DNA from: Streptomyces collinus Tu 365
Lineage (GTDB): Bacteria; Actinomycetota; Actinomycetes; Streptomycetales; Streptomycetaceae
Reading direction: 5' to 3'
DNA: 64,000 nucleotides
Assembly: GCF_000444875.1 (NCBI RefSeq)
Contig: NC_021985.1
Span: 4,980,170 to 5,044,169 of the forward strand
The notes beneath the pieces were generated by a model. The model searched no databases and was not told the DNA's origin. It saw only the letters and a list, made by a program, of their open reading frames with translations. Positions within the stretch are counted from its first letter, which is position 1; every line of letters begins with the position of its first letter. Made by a program: the position numbers and the translations under genes. Shown one piece after another: positions 44,292 to 52,250 of the stretch.

Positions 44292-45086
44292 GTGGCACCG
44301 AAGTGGCGCGACCTGGCGGACAGGTTCGCGGAGCAGATCAAGAGCGGTGAGTATCCGCCGGGCGCCCAGTTGCCCCAGATCAGAGACCTAGTCGAGGCTG
44401 GGGAAGGCTCCAAGGAGACCGTCCACAAGGCATACAAGGCGTTGGAGGCTGAAGGTCTCGTAACCTCGACGCGCGGACACGGCACCGTGGTGCGGTCGCG
44501 TACGCCGCTCAAGAGGCTCGGCATTGCCCGATACGACAAGGCAAAGTGGCGCGACGGCGAGGAAGTCGCGTTCATCGCTGACCGCGTCGCATCGGGTCGC
44601 GCATACAAGCGCGACGAGCAGACGCAGACTGTGAGCCGCGTCCAGGCGGACAGCCTTGTAGCGGAGGGGCTCGGCGTCCCAGTTGGCTCCGAGGTGTACG
44701 CACGAGCACGTCTCGTGAAAGAGGGGACGCAGCCAACTCATACCCTGACCAGCTACTACAAACCAGAGCATGTAGAGGGGACGCGCATTGTTGACCCCAC
44801 TCCAGGCCCTGCCGGCCGTGGTGGCGGGTACCGGGTCCTCTATGACGCCGGATACGAGATCGACCACATGAGAGAGGCCCTGTTCGCCCGCATCCCCACG
44901 GCTGACGAGGTGCAGCTCCTGCAGCTCCCCGCCGGTGAACCTGTAGTCGAGCTGCACAGGACCACTTACATGGCAGACGGCACGGTGGTCGAGTTCGCGG
45001 TGGGCGTCCACTCGGCTTCTCGATTCGCATGGGAGTACGACTTCAAGATTCCGGACTCAGCGCACGACGGGAAGGGGCAGGAATGA
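44292..45086 (+). CDS. GntR family repressor (KorSA-like)
   Basis: 264 residues, GTG 44292 with AGGAG 6 bases upstream. The N-terminal winged helix is WRDLADRFAEQIKSGEYPPGAQLPQIRDLVEAGEGSKETVHKAYKALEAEGLVTSTRGHGTVV. The C-terminal UTRA ligand domain is about 85-250 (EVYARARLVKEGTQP; VVELHRTTYMADGTVVEFAVGVH). In pSAM2-like elements KorSA keeps excision, replication and transfer genes silent. Three palindromes precede it. It overlaps the next gene by 4 bases. Confidence 0.88.
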   Translation: MAPKWRDLADRFAEQIKSGEYPPGAQLPQIRDLVEAGEGSKETVHKAYKALEAEGLVTSTRGHGTVVRSRTPLKRLGIARYDKAKWRDGEEVAFIADRVASGRAYKRDEQTQTVSRVQADSLVAEGLGVPVGSEVYARARLVKEGTQPTHTLTSYYKPEHVEGTRIVDPTPGPAGRGGGYRVLYDAGYEIDHMREALFARIPTADEVQLLQLPAGEPVVELHRTTYMADGTVVEFAVGVHSASRFAWEYDFKIPDSAHDGKGQE

Positions 45087-45757
45087 TCTCGACACAGACG
45101 TGGGAGGATGCCCGGCTTCTGTGGAACTACCACCGTATGCATCACGATCTGCGGCCCTGTTCGGTAGCCGTCGGTCTGGGCAGTCACGATCTCGGTGTAG
45201 CTGATGTGACGGCGGAGCTGTATCACCAGGGCATGGCGCCGGTCATCGTGTTCACAGGGGCCACCAGCCCCACGACCCGGGCGCGCATGCCACGCGGTGA
45301 AGCTGTCCAGTACCGCGAGCGAGTGCTGGAGCTCGGCGTGCCCGATTCGGCCGTAATCTTGGAGCCGCGAGCGACGAACACGGGTGAGAACATCGAGTTC
45401 ACCAAAGCAGTTCTGGCGGACGCTGGCGTCGAGGTGACCTCTGTCCTCCTAGTGAGCAAGCCCTACGAAGAGCGGCGTTCGTACGCCATGATGCGGAAGC
45501 TCTGGGCTGAGGTCGATGTGGTGTGCGCGTCCACGCCGATGGAGCTAAAGGAGTACGCCGACTCCATTGGGGACGCTCGCATGGTCATCGACATGATCGT
45601 GGGCGCCCTGCAAAGGGTGCTTGTCTTTCCGGGCTGGGACTTGGCCATCGAACAGGCTGTGCCGGACACCGTCGTGGCTGCTTATGAGCGCCTGTGTACC
45701 GAGGGCTTCACGAGCCGACTCCTGTCCGGTGAGGTCGCCTCTCGTCCTAACGTGTGA
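45083..45757 (+). CDS. YdcF/DUF218 family protein
   Basis: 224 residues, ATG 45083 overlapping the GntR stop. VAVGLGSHD, VIVFTGATSPTTRARMPRGEAVQYRERVLELGVPDSAVILEPRATNTGENIEF and VLLVSKPYEERRSYAMM form the DUF218 Rossmann-like core. No membrane helix is present, so this is the soluble YdcF branch. In pSAM2-like AICEs a regulator-linked gene pra or a Nudix gene sits here; YdcF in this position may act on a nucleotide-type signal read by the repressor's UTRA domain. That last point is inference. Confidence 0.83.
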   Translation: MISTQTWEDARLLWNYHRMHHDLRPCSVAVGLGSHDLGVADVTAELYHQGMAPVIVFTGATSPTTRARMPRGEAVQYRERVLELGVPDSAVILEPRATNTGENIEFTKAVLADAGVEVTSVLLVSKPYEERRSYAMMRKLWAEVDVVCASTPMELKEYADSIGDARMVIDMIVGALQRVLVFPGWDLAIEQAVPDTVVAAYERLCTEGFTSRLLSGEVASRPNV

Positions 45758-45759
45758 CG

Positions 45760-45795
45760 GGTTGGCGGGTCCACTACTACATGGACCCGCCAACC
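45760..45795. terminator. Bidirectional hairpin terminator
   Basis: GGTTGGCGGGTCCA at 45760-45773 pairs with 45782-45795 around an 8-base loop. It lies 2 bases after the YdcF stop and about 60 bases past the microORF below the PIN-like gene. Confidence 0.75.
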
Positions 45796-45852
45796 GGAGT
45801 GGTGCGCCAGCGATGCTCCGCATGCGGGCTAGTAGGTAAGACCGCGCGGCCA

Positions 45853-45906
45853 TCACTCAGAAGCCGCCAGGTACAGGCGCATGAGCGAGTCGTAATCAAT
45901 GATCAT
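45853..45906 (-). CDS. 17-residue micro-ORF coupled to the PIN-like gene
   Basis: MIIDYDSLMRLYLAASE, starting by ATGA overlap with the PIN-like stop codon (stop 45903-45905, ATG 45904-45906) and ending TGA at 45853. It could be a translation-coupled micropeptide or simply the leftover end of a lost gene. There is no ribosome site beyond coupling. Confidence 0.25.
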   Translation of the reverse strand: MIIDYDSLMRLYLAASE

Positions 45907-47378
45907 ATCGGCGAATTGTGATCACCGTCATTACTGCCGTCGATGAGCGGTTGGTGGTAACTGGGCATCCGCTGCTCTAGCTGTGCAATTTCTTCGTTCA
46001 GGACGTCGCGTTCCATCGCTAGCTGCTGGCGCCGCCCAAGGAGCGAAATGGGTGCATTGGCACCCTGTTCGCGAATTTTTTCATCCAGTTCGGCCAGATG
46101 CGTATTCATTGCATCGAGTCGGCCACGGGTGTAGGCAAGCTTGTGCTGAGACTCCTTAGAAGGGCGAGGTGTCCCGACCTGAGTGGATTTCTCCCTTCTG
46201 TCAGTAGAGGAATTCAAATCGCCCAGGAGTGCTCTAAGATCTTCCGTCATTTCCCAATCCCGCCGCGAGATATTGAGTGCTACTGACCCGTCGGGCAATT
46301 CTTCGATGCTCCTCTCGATGAGGTACAGGAGCTGATCTGCCCGATTCGCGATTGTGCGTGCGGCTCGGACTCGGCTTGGATTGCGTCCGGGTGAGATCGT
46401 TTCCTCATGAAAATGATCCCTTATCTTCAAGAGGTCAACCATCAGGGCGTTGAATTCGTCCGGGTGTAGGTGCAAGGTTTTGGTGTTGGAACTACCCTCT
46501 TGCGCCTGGGCGACGGTGGACTCGCTGACGATCGCCCCTAGCTCAGACTTAGCGACCTTCAGAAACGTTCCCAAATCGGTTAGCAAGAAATCCTGGCCAC
46601 AGCGCTCCTTAAACTCAGAAATCAGCTTAGGGTGGGGACCAATCGTTAGTCCGGCCTCGCTGTAAACCCAATCGTCCTTAGTGTCATTCGTTACTAAAAT
46701 CACTGGCATTTCGCGGAGTTTGGCCTCGCGCAATACTTGCTCCCAGACGAAATAATCACCGTGGGCATTGTCTGCCTTGCCTGAGTCTCGATATCCCGGC
46801 GGGATCCTATCGCCTGCTCGCGTGCTGTAATTCTCTAGGAACTCCTTTTCTTCTTCGTCGGCGAACGGCGCTCCGACCTTCTGATCGAAGATATCAGCCA
46901 ATGACTGCAGGATTGGGTCATCGGTGATGACCTTAACCAAATCCAAATCAAACGCGTCACCATGGCGTTTGATTTCGTCTATTGCCATATCGAATGCCTT
47001 GTTTAGGGGATCGATCAACGCCCTCTTTTCCTCTGGAGACATGGAGCGCCGCTTGGTGAAGGTGTTGATCTCTTGGATCGCTTTGTTCCTTGATTCATTC
47101 AACACCTTGGGGACGGTCGTGTAGAGGGCGATGTGCTCCTTTATGGCATCAACTCGACGAGAATAATACTCCTTCACCACCTGATGGGAGACCCACAAGC
47201 GATCTTCCAGTTTTGTCAGAGCCTGCAAAAGCTCGTCACGCGCTTGAGGGGTGAATCTATATAGATTCAGCAGGACGTTAGTGTCGAGCGTTACGAGATA
47301 CTCGGTAACTCCTTTCTTGTAGTCTTCCGTTGACCTTCTCCACATTCCTTCGAACCCTGTCAGGAAGGAAGATTCCAT
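45903..47378 (-). CDS. PIN-like domain protein (possible defence cargo)
   Basis: 491 residues, ATG 47378. VTLDTNVLLNLYRF (first Asp of a PIN nuclease), WVSHQVVKEYYSRR (conserved Glu), GKADNAHGDYFVWEQVL and PVILVTNDTKDDWVY (later Asp residues) give the complete acidic set of the PIN_8/DUF4935 type. The C-terminal 200 residues are helical, with a coiled coil (LAYTRGRLDAMNTHLAELDEKIREQG...LAMERDVLNEEIAQLEQRM). Base composition is clearly less GC-rich than the neighbours, so it is a recent import. It is probably an RNA or DNA nuclease in anti-phage or abortive functions; this is inference. Confidence 0.75.
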   Translation of the reverse strand: MESSFLTGFEGMWRRSTEDYKKGVTEYLVTLDTNVLLNLYRFTPQARDELLQALTKLEDRLWVSHQVVKEYYSRRVDAIKEHIALYTTVPKVLNESRNKAIQEINTFTKRRSMSPEEKRALIDPLNKAFDMAIDEIKRHGDAFDLDLVKVITDDPILQSLADIFDQKVGAPFADEEEKEFLENYSTRAGDRIPPGYRDSGKADNAHGDYFVWEQVLREAKLREMPVILVTNDTKDDWVYSEAGLTIGPHPKLISEFKERCGQDFLLTDLGTFLKVAKSELGAIVSESTVAQAQEGSSNTKTLHLHPDEFNALMVDLLKIRDHFHEETISPGRNPSRVRAARTIANRADQLLYLIERSIEELPDGSVALNISRRDWEMTEDLRALLGDLNSSTDRREKSTQVGTPRPSKESQHKLAYTRGRLDAMNTHLAELDEKIREQGANAPISLLGRRQQLAMERDVLNEEIAQLEQRMPSYHQPLIDGSNDGDHNSPI

Positions 47379-48028
47379 TTCGTGACCCCCAGGAAGGTGT
47401 GCCCGCGCATCGACAAGGTAGCTCAATGGGGGCAACTGCCGGGCCTACTTGCGAAATATCGGTAGGGTTAATTGTGTGGCCTGTAGCCAGCTTCGTCCGA
47501 GATGGGCGGCCTGGCCGCTCCCTCCAGTGCATTGGAGGTCAGGGGCAGGGCTTGGCTAATCCAAGGGCCTCCGAAGCCGCCTAACCAACTGCGTAAGGCC
47601 GGGGCAACTGACGCGTCCGTACACGCTGACGGCAGCCTTCGACGGCAACAGCGGCGGCGGTGCCGTATCAGATGAGACAGCCTCCCACCTCGCAGGGCGG
47701 CCGCCGACGCGACTCTGACACTGGCGCCAGGGCGTGCGGAAGGAACTAGAAAGGCGGCGGTCTTGCGCCAGCCGATGGCGGATCGTCCCGGCTTGGCATG
47801 AGGCCTCTGCCCCTGGTCTCAGTTGCAGTCCCAGTTGACACTAATTCCGAGGTGGTTCGTTTCTGTCCACGGCCGTCTGGCACGGCGCCTGACCAGCGGC
47901 GCAAGGCTCATGACAGATGTCCGTGGACACGTCCGGACCAAGATCTGACAACTCGTAATGCGTAGTCCTTGCGGACAGGTAGGAAGACCCATCCCTCCCC
48001 TGGTCTCCAGGGGAGGGCCTGCCGAGGA
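47379..48028. other. Intergenic region between PIN-like and restriction genes
   Basis: 650 bases with no convincing coding frame on either strand. The only clear structure is the hairpin CCCTCCCCTGG-TCT-CCAGGGGAGGG at 47993-48017, which would terminate the restriction gene transcript. Confidence 0.5.
47993..48017 (-). terminator. Hairpin terminator after restriction gene
   Basis: A perfect 11-bp stem with a 3-base loop, 12 bases downstream of the minus-strand stop at 48029. Confidence 0.7.
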
Positions 48029-49714
48029 CTAGCGGAGTGCCGCTGAGTGCCGGTCTTTTGCGGTGGCGGCGAGGATCCGGCGAAGCTTCTCTCGGTTGAC
48101 GCCATACGTCTTGAGAGCGTGGCAGTTGGGGCACAAGGCGATCATGTTCCAGGGGACGTCAGGCCCGTCCTTGGCCAGGTCCTGTACGTGGTCGACCTGC
48201 AAGATTGGGTTGCCGGCTGCAGTGAGCTCCTTGGGGTGGCCGGCGCATCGGGGGCTCTCACAGTTGCCCTTGCTGCGGCGGATGACTGCCGCTCTGGCGC
48301 CGGGGTCACGGACAAAGCGGTCCGCAAGCGAAGGCTTCTGGAGCCGCCCTCGTCGCTCGGCGTTGGCTTCTGCGTTCAGAGTCAGACGCTTGTATGCGTC
48401 CTCGTCGCTCTCGGAGGTGTCACGCACCTTCGGATCTACGTCGCTCGGGCGGTAGGAGTCTGTGTCGTCGTACAGGATGCCCGTGTCGGCATCCAGGGCC
48501 TCGAAGACTTCCGAAGGCCATGTCTCCCGCTCCGGAGAGGGAACCGGAGCCAGGATCCAGTGGAACTCGCGTCGCCACTCTTTGTCTGCTCCGACGCCCC
48601 ATCGCATCCGGCGCTGGACGATGACAGCCCAAGTCTCGAAGCTGAACTGCCCCTGGTAGGGCTTGTGCCAGTAGCGGAGAGGGCGCCCCGCGGCCTGGTA
48701 TTCGGCCATCAGCTCGTTGCCATCGGTGATCTTCTGGTCGCCAGACAGTCCGTCTCCCACGTAAGCGATCCAGTTCGTGTCCGGGATGCGGCTGTCGTTA
48801 TATGGCCCCTTCTCGTCCGAGAAGGCACTCAAGATGCCGTCGGCGAGGCAGCCGATCCCTGCCATTTTTTGACCGCCGTACGCCCGCCAGATGGCGTCGC
48901 GGTCCTTGAAGCTCTCGCCTAGCTGTGGGCGAAGCGCGTCGGCCCACCGGCCGGCGAGTAGCTCGTGCAGCCCGAAGTCCTTGAGCAGGTCGGGGGGCAG
49001 CGGGTAGAAGTACCGCAGGATGAGGCCAGCTGCGGCAGAGGCCGCGGCTTCGGGATGAGACTGCAGCAGTGCATAGTCGTCCTCACGGAGCCCGCCGGCG
49101 GGGTCGACTTGGTTCAAGGACTCCTGGGTGGGACGGCGTCCCCGGCTGGTGAGGATGAGGTCTTCTGCACAATCCAAGACCCACAAGTCGTCGCGCACGA
49201 GTGCCCAAAATGGATATCGGGCGGCATCCGTTCCATCATCGACCTGGGCATATTTCACCAACAGCGATGCCACGGCATCACGCGTAGCCGACCAGGATCG
49301 CGTGCGAGGGGTGCCGGCCACAGCCTGCCCGATTGCCCACAGAAGAAGCACGGGCCTGTGCAACGCCGTTCCGTCCACGCGGCGTGCCGGCCGTACGTCT
49401 CCCACGCGGCGATGGAAGGTCTTGGGCGGCTCCACGACGGTGAAGCCTTCCCGTCTCAACCAGGCCACCGCGTGCTTAAGGCCTCCGCTGAACCCCGGCG
49501 TTGAGGGCTTGAGCGCTACGCCGAAGTCGTACAGATGGGCGACCCCGGCTATGGCCTTCGAGTCGTACTGCCGCCCCTCGTGAACGAGCAGGTACTTTGC
49601 GGCCGCCTGGTAGCCGTACTCGGCACGGAAGGCTTCGGGGCCGCGCCGGTCACACTCAGCAATCGCTCGCAGGATCCCCGCGCGCGTGATCTCGGAAGGT
49701 GGCATGGGCGACAC
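48029..49714 (-). CDS. ScoMcrA-like type IV restriction endonuclease (SBD-SRA-HNH)
   Basis: 561 residues; GTG 49714, or ATG 49705. An N-terminal head domain is followed by a sulfur-binding domain (about 100-200) with His119, Arg120 in GTALHRPVLLLWAI, Tyr167-Pro168 and Ala171 in RYPFWALVRDDLW, and Arg193. These match the ScoMcrA residues recalled for phosphorothioate DNA contact (H116, R117, Y164, P165, A168, R190) with a constant offset of 3. Next comes an SRA-like region (about 250-410) for methylcytosine. The C-terminal HNH has His509 in VDHV, Asn523 in WNMI and His532, with zinc cysteines in CESPRC and CPNC. It should cut incoming phosphorothioated or Dcm-methylated DNA. Confidence 0.9.
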   Translation of the reverse strand: MSPMPPSEITRAGILRAIAECDRRGPEAFRAEYGYQAAAKYLLVHEGRQYDSKAIAGVAHLYDFGVALKPSTPGFSGGLKHAVAWLRREGFTVVEPPKTFHRRVGDVRPARRVDGTALHRPVLLLWAIGQAVAGTPRTRSWSATRDAVASLLVKYAQVDDGTDAARYPFWALVRDDLWVLDCAEDLILTSRGRRPTQESLNQVDPAGGLREDDYALLQSHPEAAASAAAGLILRYFYPLPPDLLKDFGLHELLAGRWADALRPQLGESFKDRDAIWRAYGGQKMAGIGCLADGILSAFSDEKGPYNDSRIPDTNWIAYVGDGLSGDQKITDGNELMAEYQAAGRPLRYWHKPYQGQFSFETWAVIVQRRMRWGVGADKEWRREFHWILAPVPSPERETWPSEVFEALDADTGILYDDTDSYRPSDVDPKVRDTSESDEDAYKRLTLNAEANAERRGRLQKPSLADRFVRDPGARAAVIRRSKGNCESPRCAGHPKELTAAGNPILQVDHVQDLAKDGPDVPWNMIALCPNCHALKTYGVNREKLRRILAATAKDRHSAALR

Positions 49715-50390
49715 GGTAGATCAGAGCCCTGACAACCGTACTCAGTTGGGCAGTGCCCAGAGACGCCGCGGGCAGACAGCGAGTAACCGCCGGCAGCAAT
49801 GACGATCGATGGCCGCACCCGCTTACCGACTATTTTCGGCCATGTATAAATGCTCATTCAAATGTGAATCAATGTGGATGAATCGGTCAAGCTATAGACA
49901 AAATTGTGCCTATAGGGAAATGTGCACTTCAATTTAACTGAAGTGGACATTCCTGACCGTGTCACTGCAGGTCAGCCCAGGCGTAGCACCCTTGTGGAAA
50001 ATACCGCTAGAAGCCCCTTTAGGCAACCTTTGCCTTCTTGATCGCTGGAATTCTCGGCGCCGGAACTTTTTTGCAGGTCAGCGGCCTACTGCGGGCGTCG
50101 GCTAGGTTTCTCTGCAACAGGAACGGCCGGACGGTTCGCACCCGTCCGGCCGCCTAGGTCGACGAGTTCGCACCTCGCTGACCTGCGGAAACTCGCACTC
50201 TGCATGAATGGAGATCCATGGGAAGGCTACCAGTCCGGGGTAAGTGGCCCGGGGCGCCAGTGAAAGACCGCTTCAAGGCGACGGATGTAGCTGCCTGGCC
50301 GCTCTTCAGCGTGGCGCAATGCGGGCGGTATCTCCTCTTGGGTGCGCGCACGCAGGGCGGCCGGTGTGACCGGGGGGTCGGGCGGGGGCG
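49715..50390. other. Right-end noncoding region of the AICE
   Basis: The stretch 49840-50060 is markedly AT-rich for this genome and includes CACTTCAATTTAACTGAAGTG, a 7-bp inverted repeat. Further right, GCAGGTCAGCG (50073-50083) is repeated inverted at 50176-50186, enclosing an 11-bp hairpin at 50124-50152. Short open frames are weak. It probably holds the promoter of the restriction gene and integration-related sites. Confidence 0.5.
50124..50152. terminator. Hairpin
   Basis: CGGCCGGACGG (50124-50134) pairs with CCGTCCGGCCG (50142-50152) around a 7-base loop. It is itself enclosed by an 11-bp inverted repeat at 50073 and 50176. Confidence 0.45.
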
Positions 50391-50687
50391 ATGCGGGTGA
50401 CGCAGTCCACGTGTGCATCCAGCTCCCTTGCATCACCGCCATCCCCTGGCACTTCGCCTTCGGCAGGTGGAGGCCAGGTCTCGTTCAGAACGATCTTTTG
50501 GACGGTGGTTGGCTTCACCGCAGCGTTCTGGCTGGCGTACGTAGTGCTCGTTGTTACGAGCCCTCACGGCGAACAAGTGAAGACCGCCATCGAGACCATG
50601 AAGGGCGCTGGCCTCTCTGGGCTTGGCACGATCTTCGGCCTTGCCGGCAGAGCCTTGACTGGTAGTCCCGGGAACGAGCAGAGCTAG
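50391..50687 (+). CDS. Small single-pass membrane protein
   Basis: 98 residues. TIFWTVVGFTAAFWLAYVVLVVT (about 34-56) is a good membrane helix, followed by ETMKGAGLSGLGTIFGLAGRAL. The first 30 residues are Ser/Pro-rich and the true start is uncertain. It is not a recognised family. It is the last gene before attR, so it is probably element-encoded. Confidence 0.5.
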   Translation: MRVTQSTCASSSLASPPSPGTSPSAGGGQVSFRTIFWTVVGFTAAFWLAYVVLVVTSPHGEQVKTAIETMKGAGLSGLGTIFGLAGRALTGSPGNEQS

Positions 50688-50806
50688 GCATGTTGCACCC
50701 GCGACCCACCAGGTGTGGCCGTCCCACCGACAGTCGCCATGGGGAGCTTGTGGGGTCGTCTAGTTGGGCACGCCAAAAACCCCAGCTCAACTGAGCTTTC
50801 GTACAG

Positions 50807-50863
50807 AGACTGTAAATCTGCCGGCTCAGCCTTCCCAGGTTCGAATCCTGGCGCCGCCACACG
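50807..50863. repeat. attR core (57-bp direct repeat, right copy)
   Basis: Exact copy of 34308-34364. Because an integrase remnant with the same spacing of terminator and arm repeats follows, this site also served as attL of an older element. Confidence 0.93.
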
Positions 50864-50868
50864 GAGGG

Positions 50869-50911
50869 AAACCCCCTCTGATCAGGTTACTTACCTGATC
50901 AGAGGGGGTTT
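50869..50911 (+). terminator. Rho-independent-like terminator
   Basis: An 18-bp perfect stem (AAACCCCCTCTGATCAGG at 50869-50886 with 50894-50911) followed by T residues. It is the second element's counterpart of the hairpin at 34367-34412. Confidence 0.85.
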
Positions 50912-50999
50912 TTCGTTGTAGGAGTCCGTTCGATTCGCCGTGGACGAAGTGCGGCCGCGTCTCACCTCGTACCGCCCGTATCCCGACGTCAGTCACTGC

Positions 51000-51021
51000 G
51001 TGTCCCCCAGGTGTCCCCCGG
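51000..51021. repeat. Tandem 11-bp repeats of the integrase remnant
   Basis: GTGTCCCCCAG and GTGTCCCCCGG in direct tandem, 13 bases before the remnant integrase stop. They match in position the pair at 34491-34512. Confidence 0.5.
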
Positions 51022-51033
51022 GGGAGGGCATGT

Positions 51034-51347
51034 TCACTCGGGCTCGTGCCATTCCCGGAGGGCTGCGTCGATCCGGCTGTTCGCCCGCTCTCGGGGGTCT
51101 GGTCAAGGACCTTGGCGTACACCTTGTGCAGCACTGCGATGCTGTGGCCGGCGCGGCGGGCGCACTCCATGGCGTCCACTTCGGAGCTGAGCCAGAACGA
51201 CACCCCAGCGTGCCGCAGGTCGTAGGGACGCCGGGCCAGCAGTGAGGCTGTCTCCGCCTCGCTCAGCACATCCCGGCGGGCCTTAGCCCATACGCGGACC
51301 TGAGAGCCCGCCTGCTTGGTGCAGGGCGCTGCTGCTCGCAGAGGCAC
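51034..51347 (-). pseudogene. Integrase C-terminal remnant, truncated and frameshifted
   Basis: The reading VRVWAKARRDVLSEAETASLLARRPYDLRHAGVSFWLSS...RRAGHSIAVLHKVYAK parallels the intact integrase (RPYDLRHAAVSTWLSS, RAGHSVAVLFRVYAK). It keeps the Arg, His and Tyr catalytic positions. About 350 N-terminal residues are missing. After KVLDQTPE the frame slips; the other frame gives ANSRIDAALREWHEPE and a stop at 51034, which matches the natural end ANARIERAL. It is therefore a dead gene. Confidence 0.8.
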
Positions 51348-51437
51348 CCTCTGAGGGGGCGTCTGTGAGCAAGCACCACGCTCAGGCCAAGCCGGTTAAG
51401 GGGCGTAGGCCCCTGGAGACGCCGACTTGTCGTCGAA

Positions 51438-52250
51438 TTACGGTTCGATGCGGTTCTCGATCTTGCGGCCCTTGTTCCAGGCGTTCACCACGAGGCGGGT
51501 CGCCGTGGCCACCCTGGAGCCCGTGCCGCTGTTGTTGAAGCCGCCGCGTGAGGACTGGCTGAGGATCTCGGAGCGCCACTTGGCCGCCGTGCCCATGTTC
51601 AGGATCTTGCGGGCCAACTCCGTGTCGTCGACGAGGTCGCCCCATCGGCCGAGGAAGGCCCCGATGCCGCCCAGAAGCATGCCGTCCCAGGTCTCCGCGG
51701 CGCGTCCCCACGCCTCCTCGGCGACGGTGAGCGTGCGGTCGAAGACAGCGGCGCCGTAGCGGTCCACGATCTGCAGCACGCCGGACACGGCGCCGACACC
51801 GTTGGTCGATGACGAGCCGAGGGTCAGCCCGTGCTTGTCCAAGATCCTGTCCGTGTCGACGAACAGGGGGACACCGCCCGTGAGTCCGACCTGATACTCG
51901 TCGATGGGACGGGGCTTGTGGGACTCCCTGTTCTTGATCAGGAACAGAATCGCCTCCTGCGCCTGCTCCAGCCCGTGATGGACTTCAGCTCTGATCGTGG
52001 GGATGCCCGCCAGTGCGCAGGCGCGCCACCGGTGCTGTCCGTCGACGATGTAGAGGTCACCGTCGGAGCGCTCCGACACGATGATGGAGCCGATGGCTTC
52101 GCGCACCAAGTTTTTCGCGATGGTCTGCGCGCGCCGCTCGTTGAGAGTCCGCTGTGCCTGCGGGTCGATGTTGAGCTTCGTAATGGGAAGCTCAACCCCA
52201 TAGTCCACGTCGTGCTCAGGAAGATCGAACGAGTACCGAGCCTTAGGCAT
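51438..52250 (-). CDS. ParB/Spo0J nuclease-like domain protein (DUF6551 type)
   Basis: 270 residues, ATG 52250. PITKLNIDPQAQRTLNERRAQTIAKNL, then LYIVDGQHRWRACALAG (the catalytic-type GQHR motif of the ParB N-terminal CTPase/nuclease fold), ending in a helical region. There is no DNA-binding C-terminal domain of true chromosome-partition ParB. Such proteins occur on phages and integrative elements. It lies within the older element remnant. Intact length and no frame damage suggest it is still functional or recently so. Confidence 0.8.
   Translation of the reverse strand: MPKARYSFDLPEHDVDYGVELPITKLNIDPQAQRTLNERRAQTIAKNLVREAIGSIIVSERSDGDLYIVDGQHRWRACALAGIPTIRAEVHHGLEQAQEAILFLIKNRESHKPRPIDEYQVGLTGGVPLFVDTDRILDKHGLTLGSSSTNGVGAVSGVLQIVDRYGAAVFDRTLTVAEEAWGRAAETWDGMLLGGIGAFLGRWGDLVDDTELARKILNMGTAAKWRSEILSQSSRGGFNNSGTGSRVATATRLVVNAWNKGRKIENRIEP

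Larger units (their letters stand above)
34308..50863. mobile_element. AICE (SLP1-like) integrated in tRNA-Tyr
   Basis: A 16.5-kb element between 57-bp direct repeats. Gene order from the left end: integrase, excisionase-like, DUF3631 protein, small protein, Prim-Pol, SpdD-like, TraB, two small proteins, SpdB-like, DUF6284-like (all minus). Then come the GntR-YdcF pair (plus), PIN-like protein and type IV restriction enzyme (minus), and a small membrane protein. This is the standard actinomycete integrative and conjugative element plan: site-specific recombination, autonomous replication, FtsK-type double-stranded transfer and a KorSA-type repressor. SLP1 of S. coelicolor uses the same tRNA, as I recall. 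Confidence 0.92.

Noticed and set aside
47841-48134. 97-residue minus frame before the restriction gene end
   Set aside because: Crosses the terminator hairpin and overlaps the restriction gene; no family resemblance.
50218-50518. Several short frames on both strands before the small membrane protein
   Set aside because: Mutually overlapping, without ribosome sites or recognisable features.
51438-52250. Chromosome-partition ParB
   Set aside because: Has only the ParB N-terminal fold; no central HTH or dimer domain and no parA or parS nearby.
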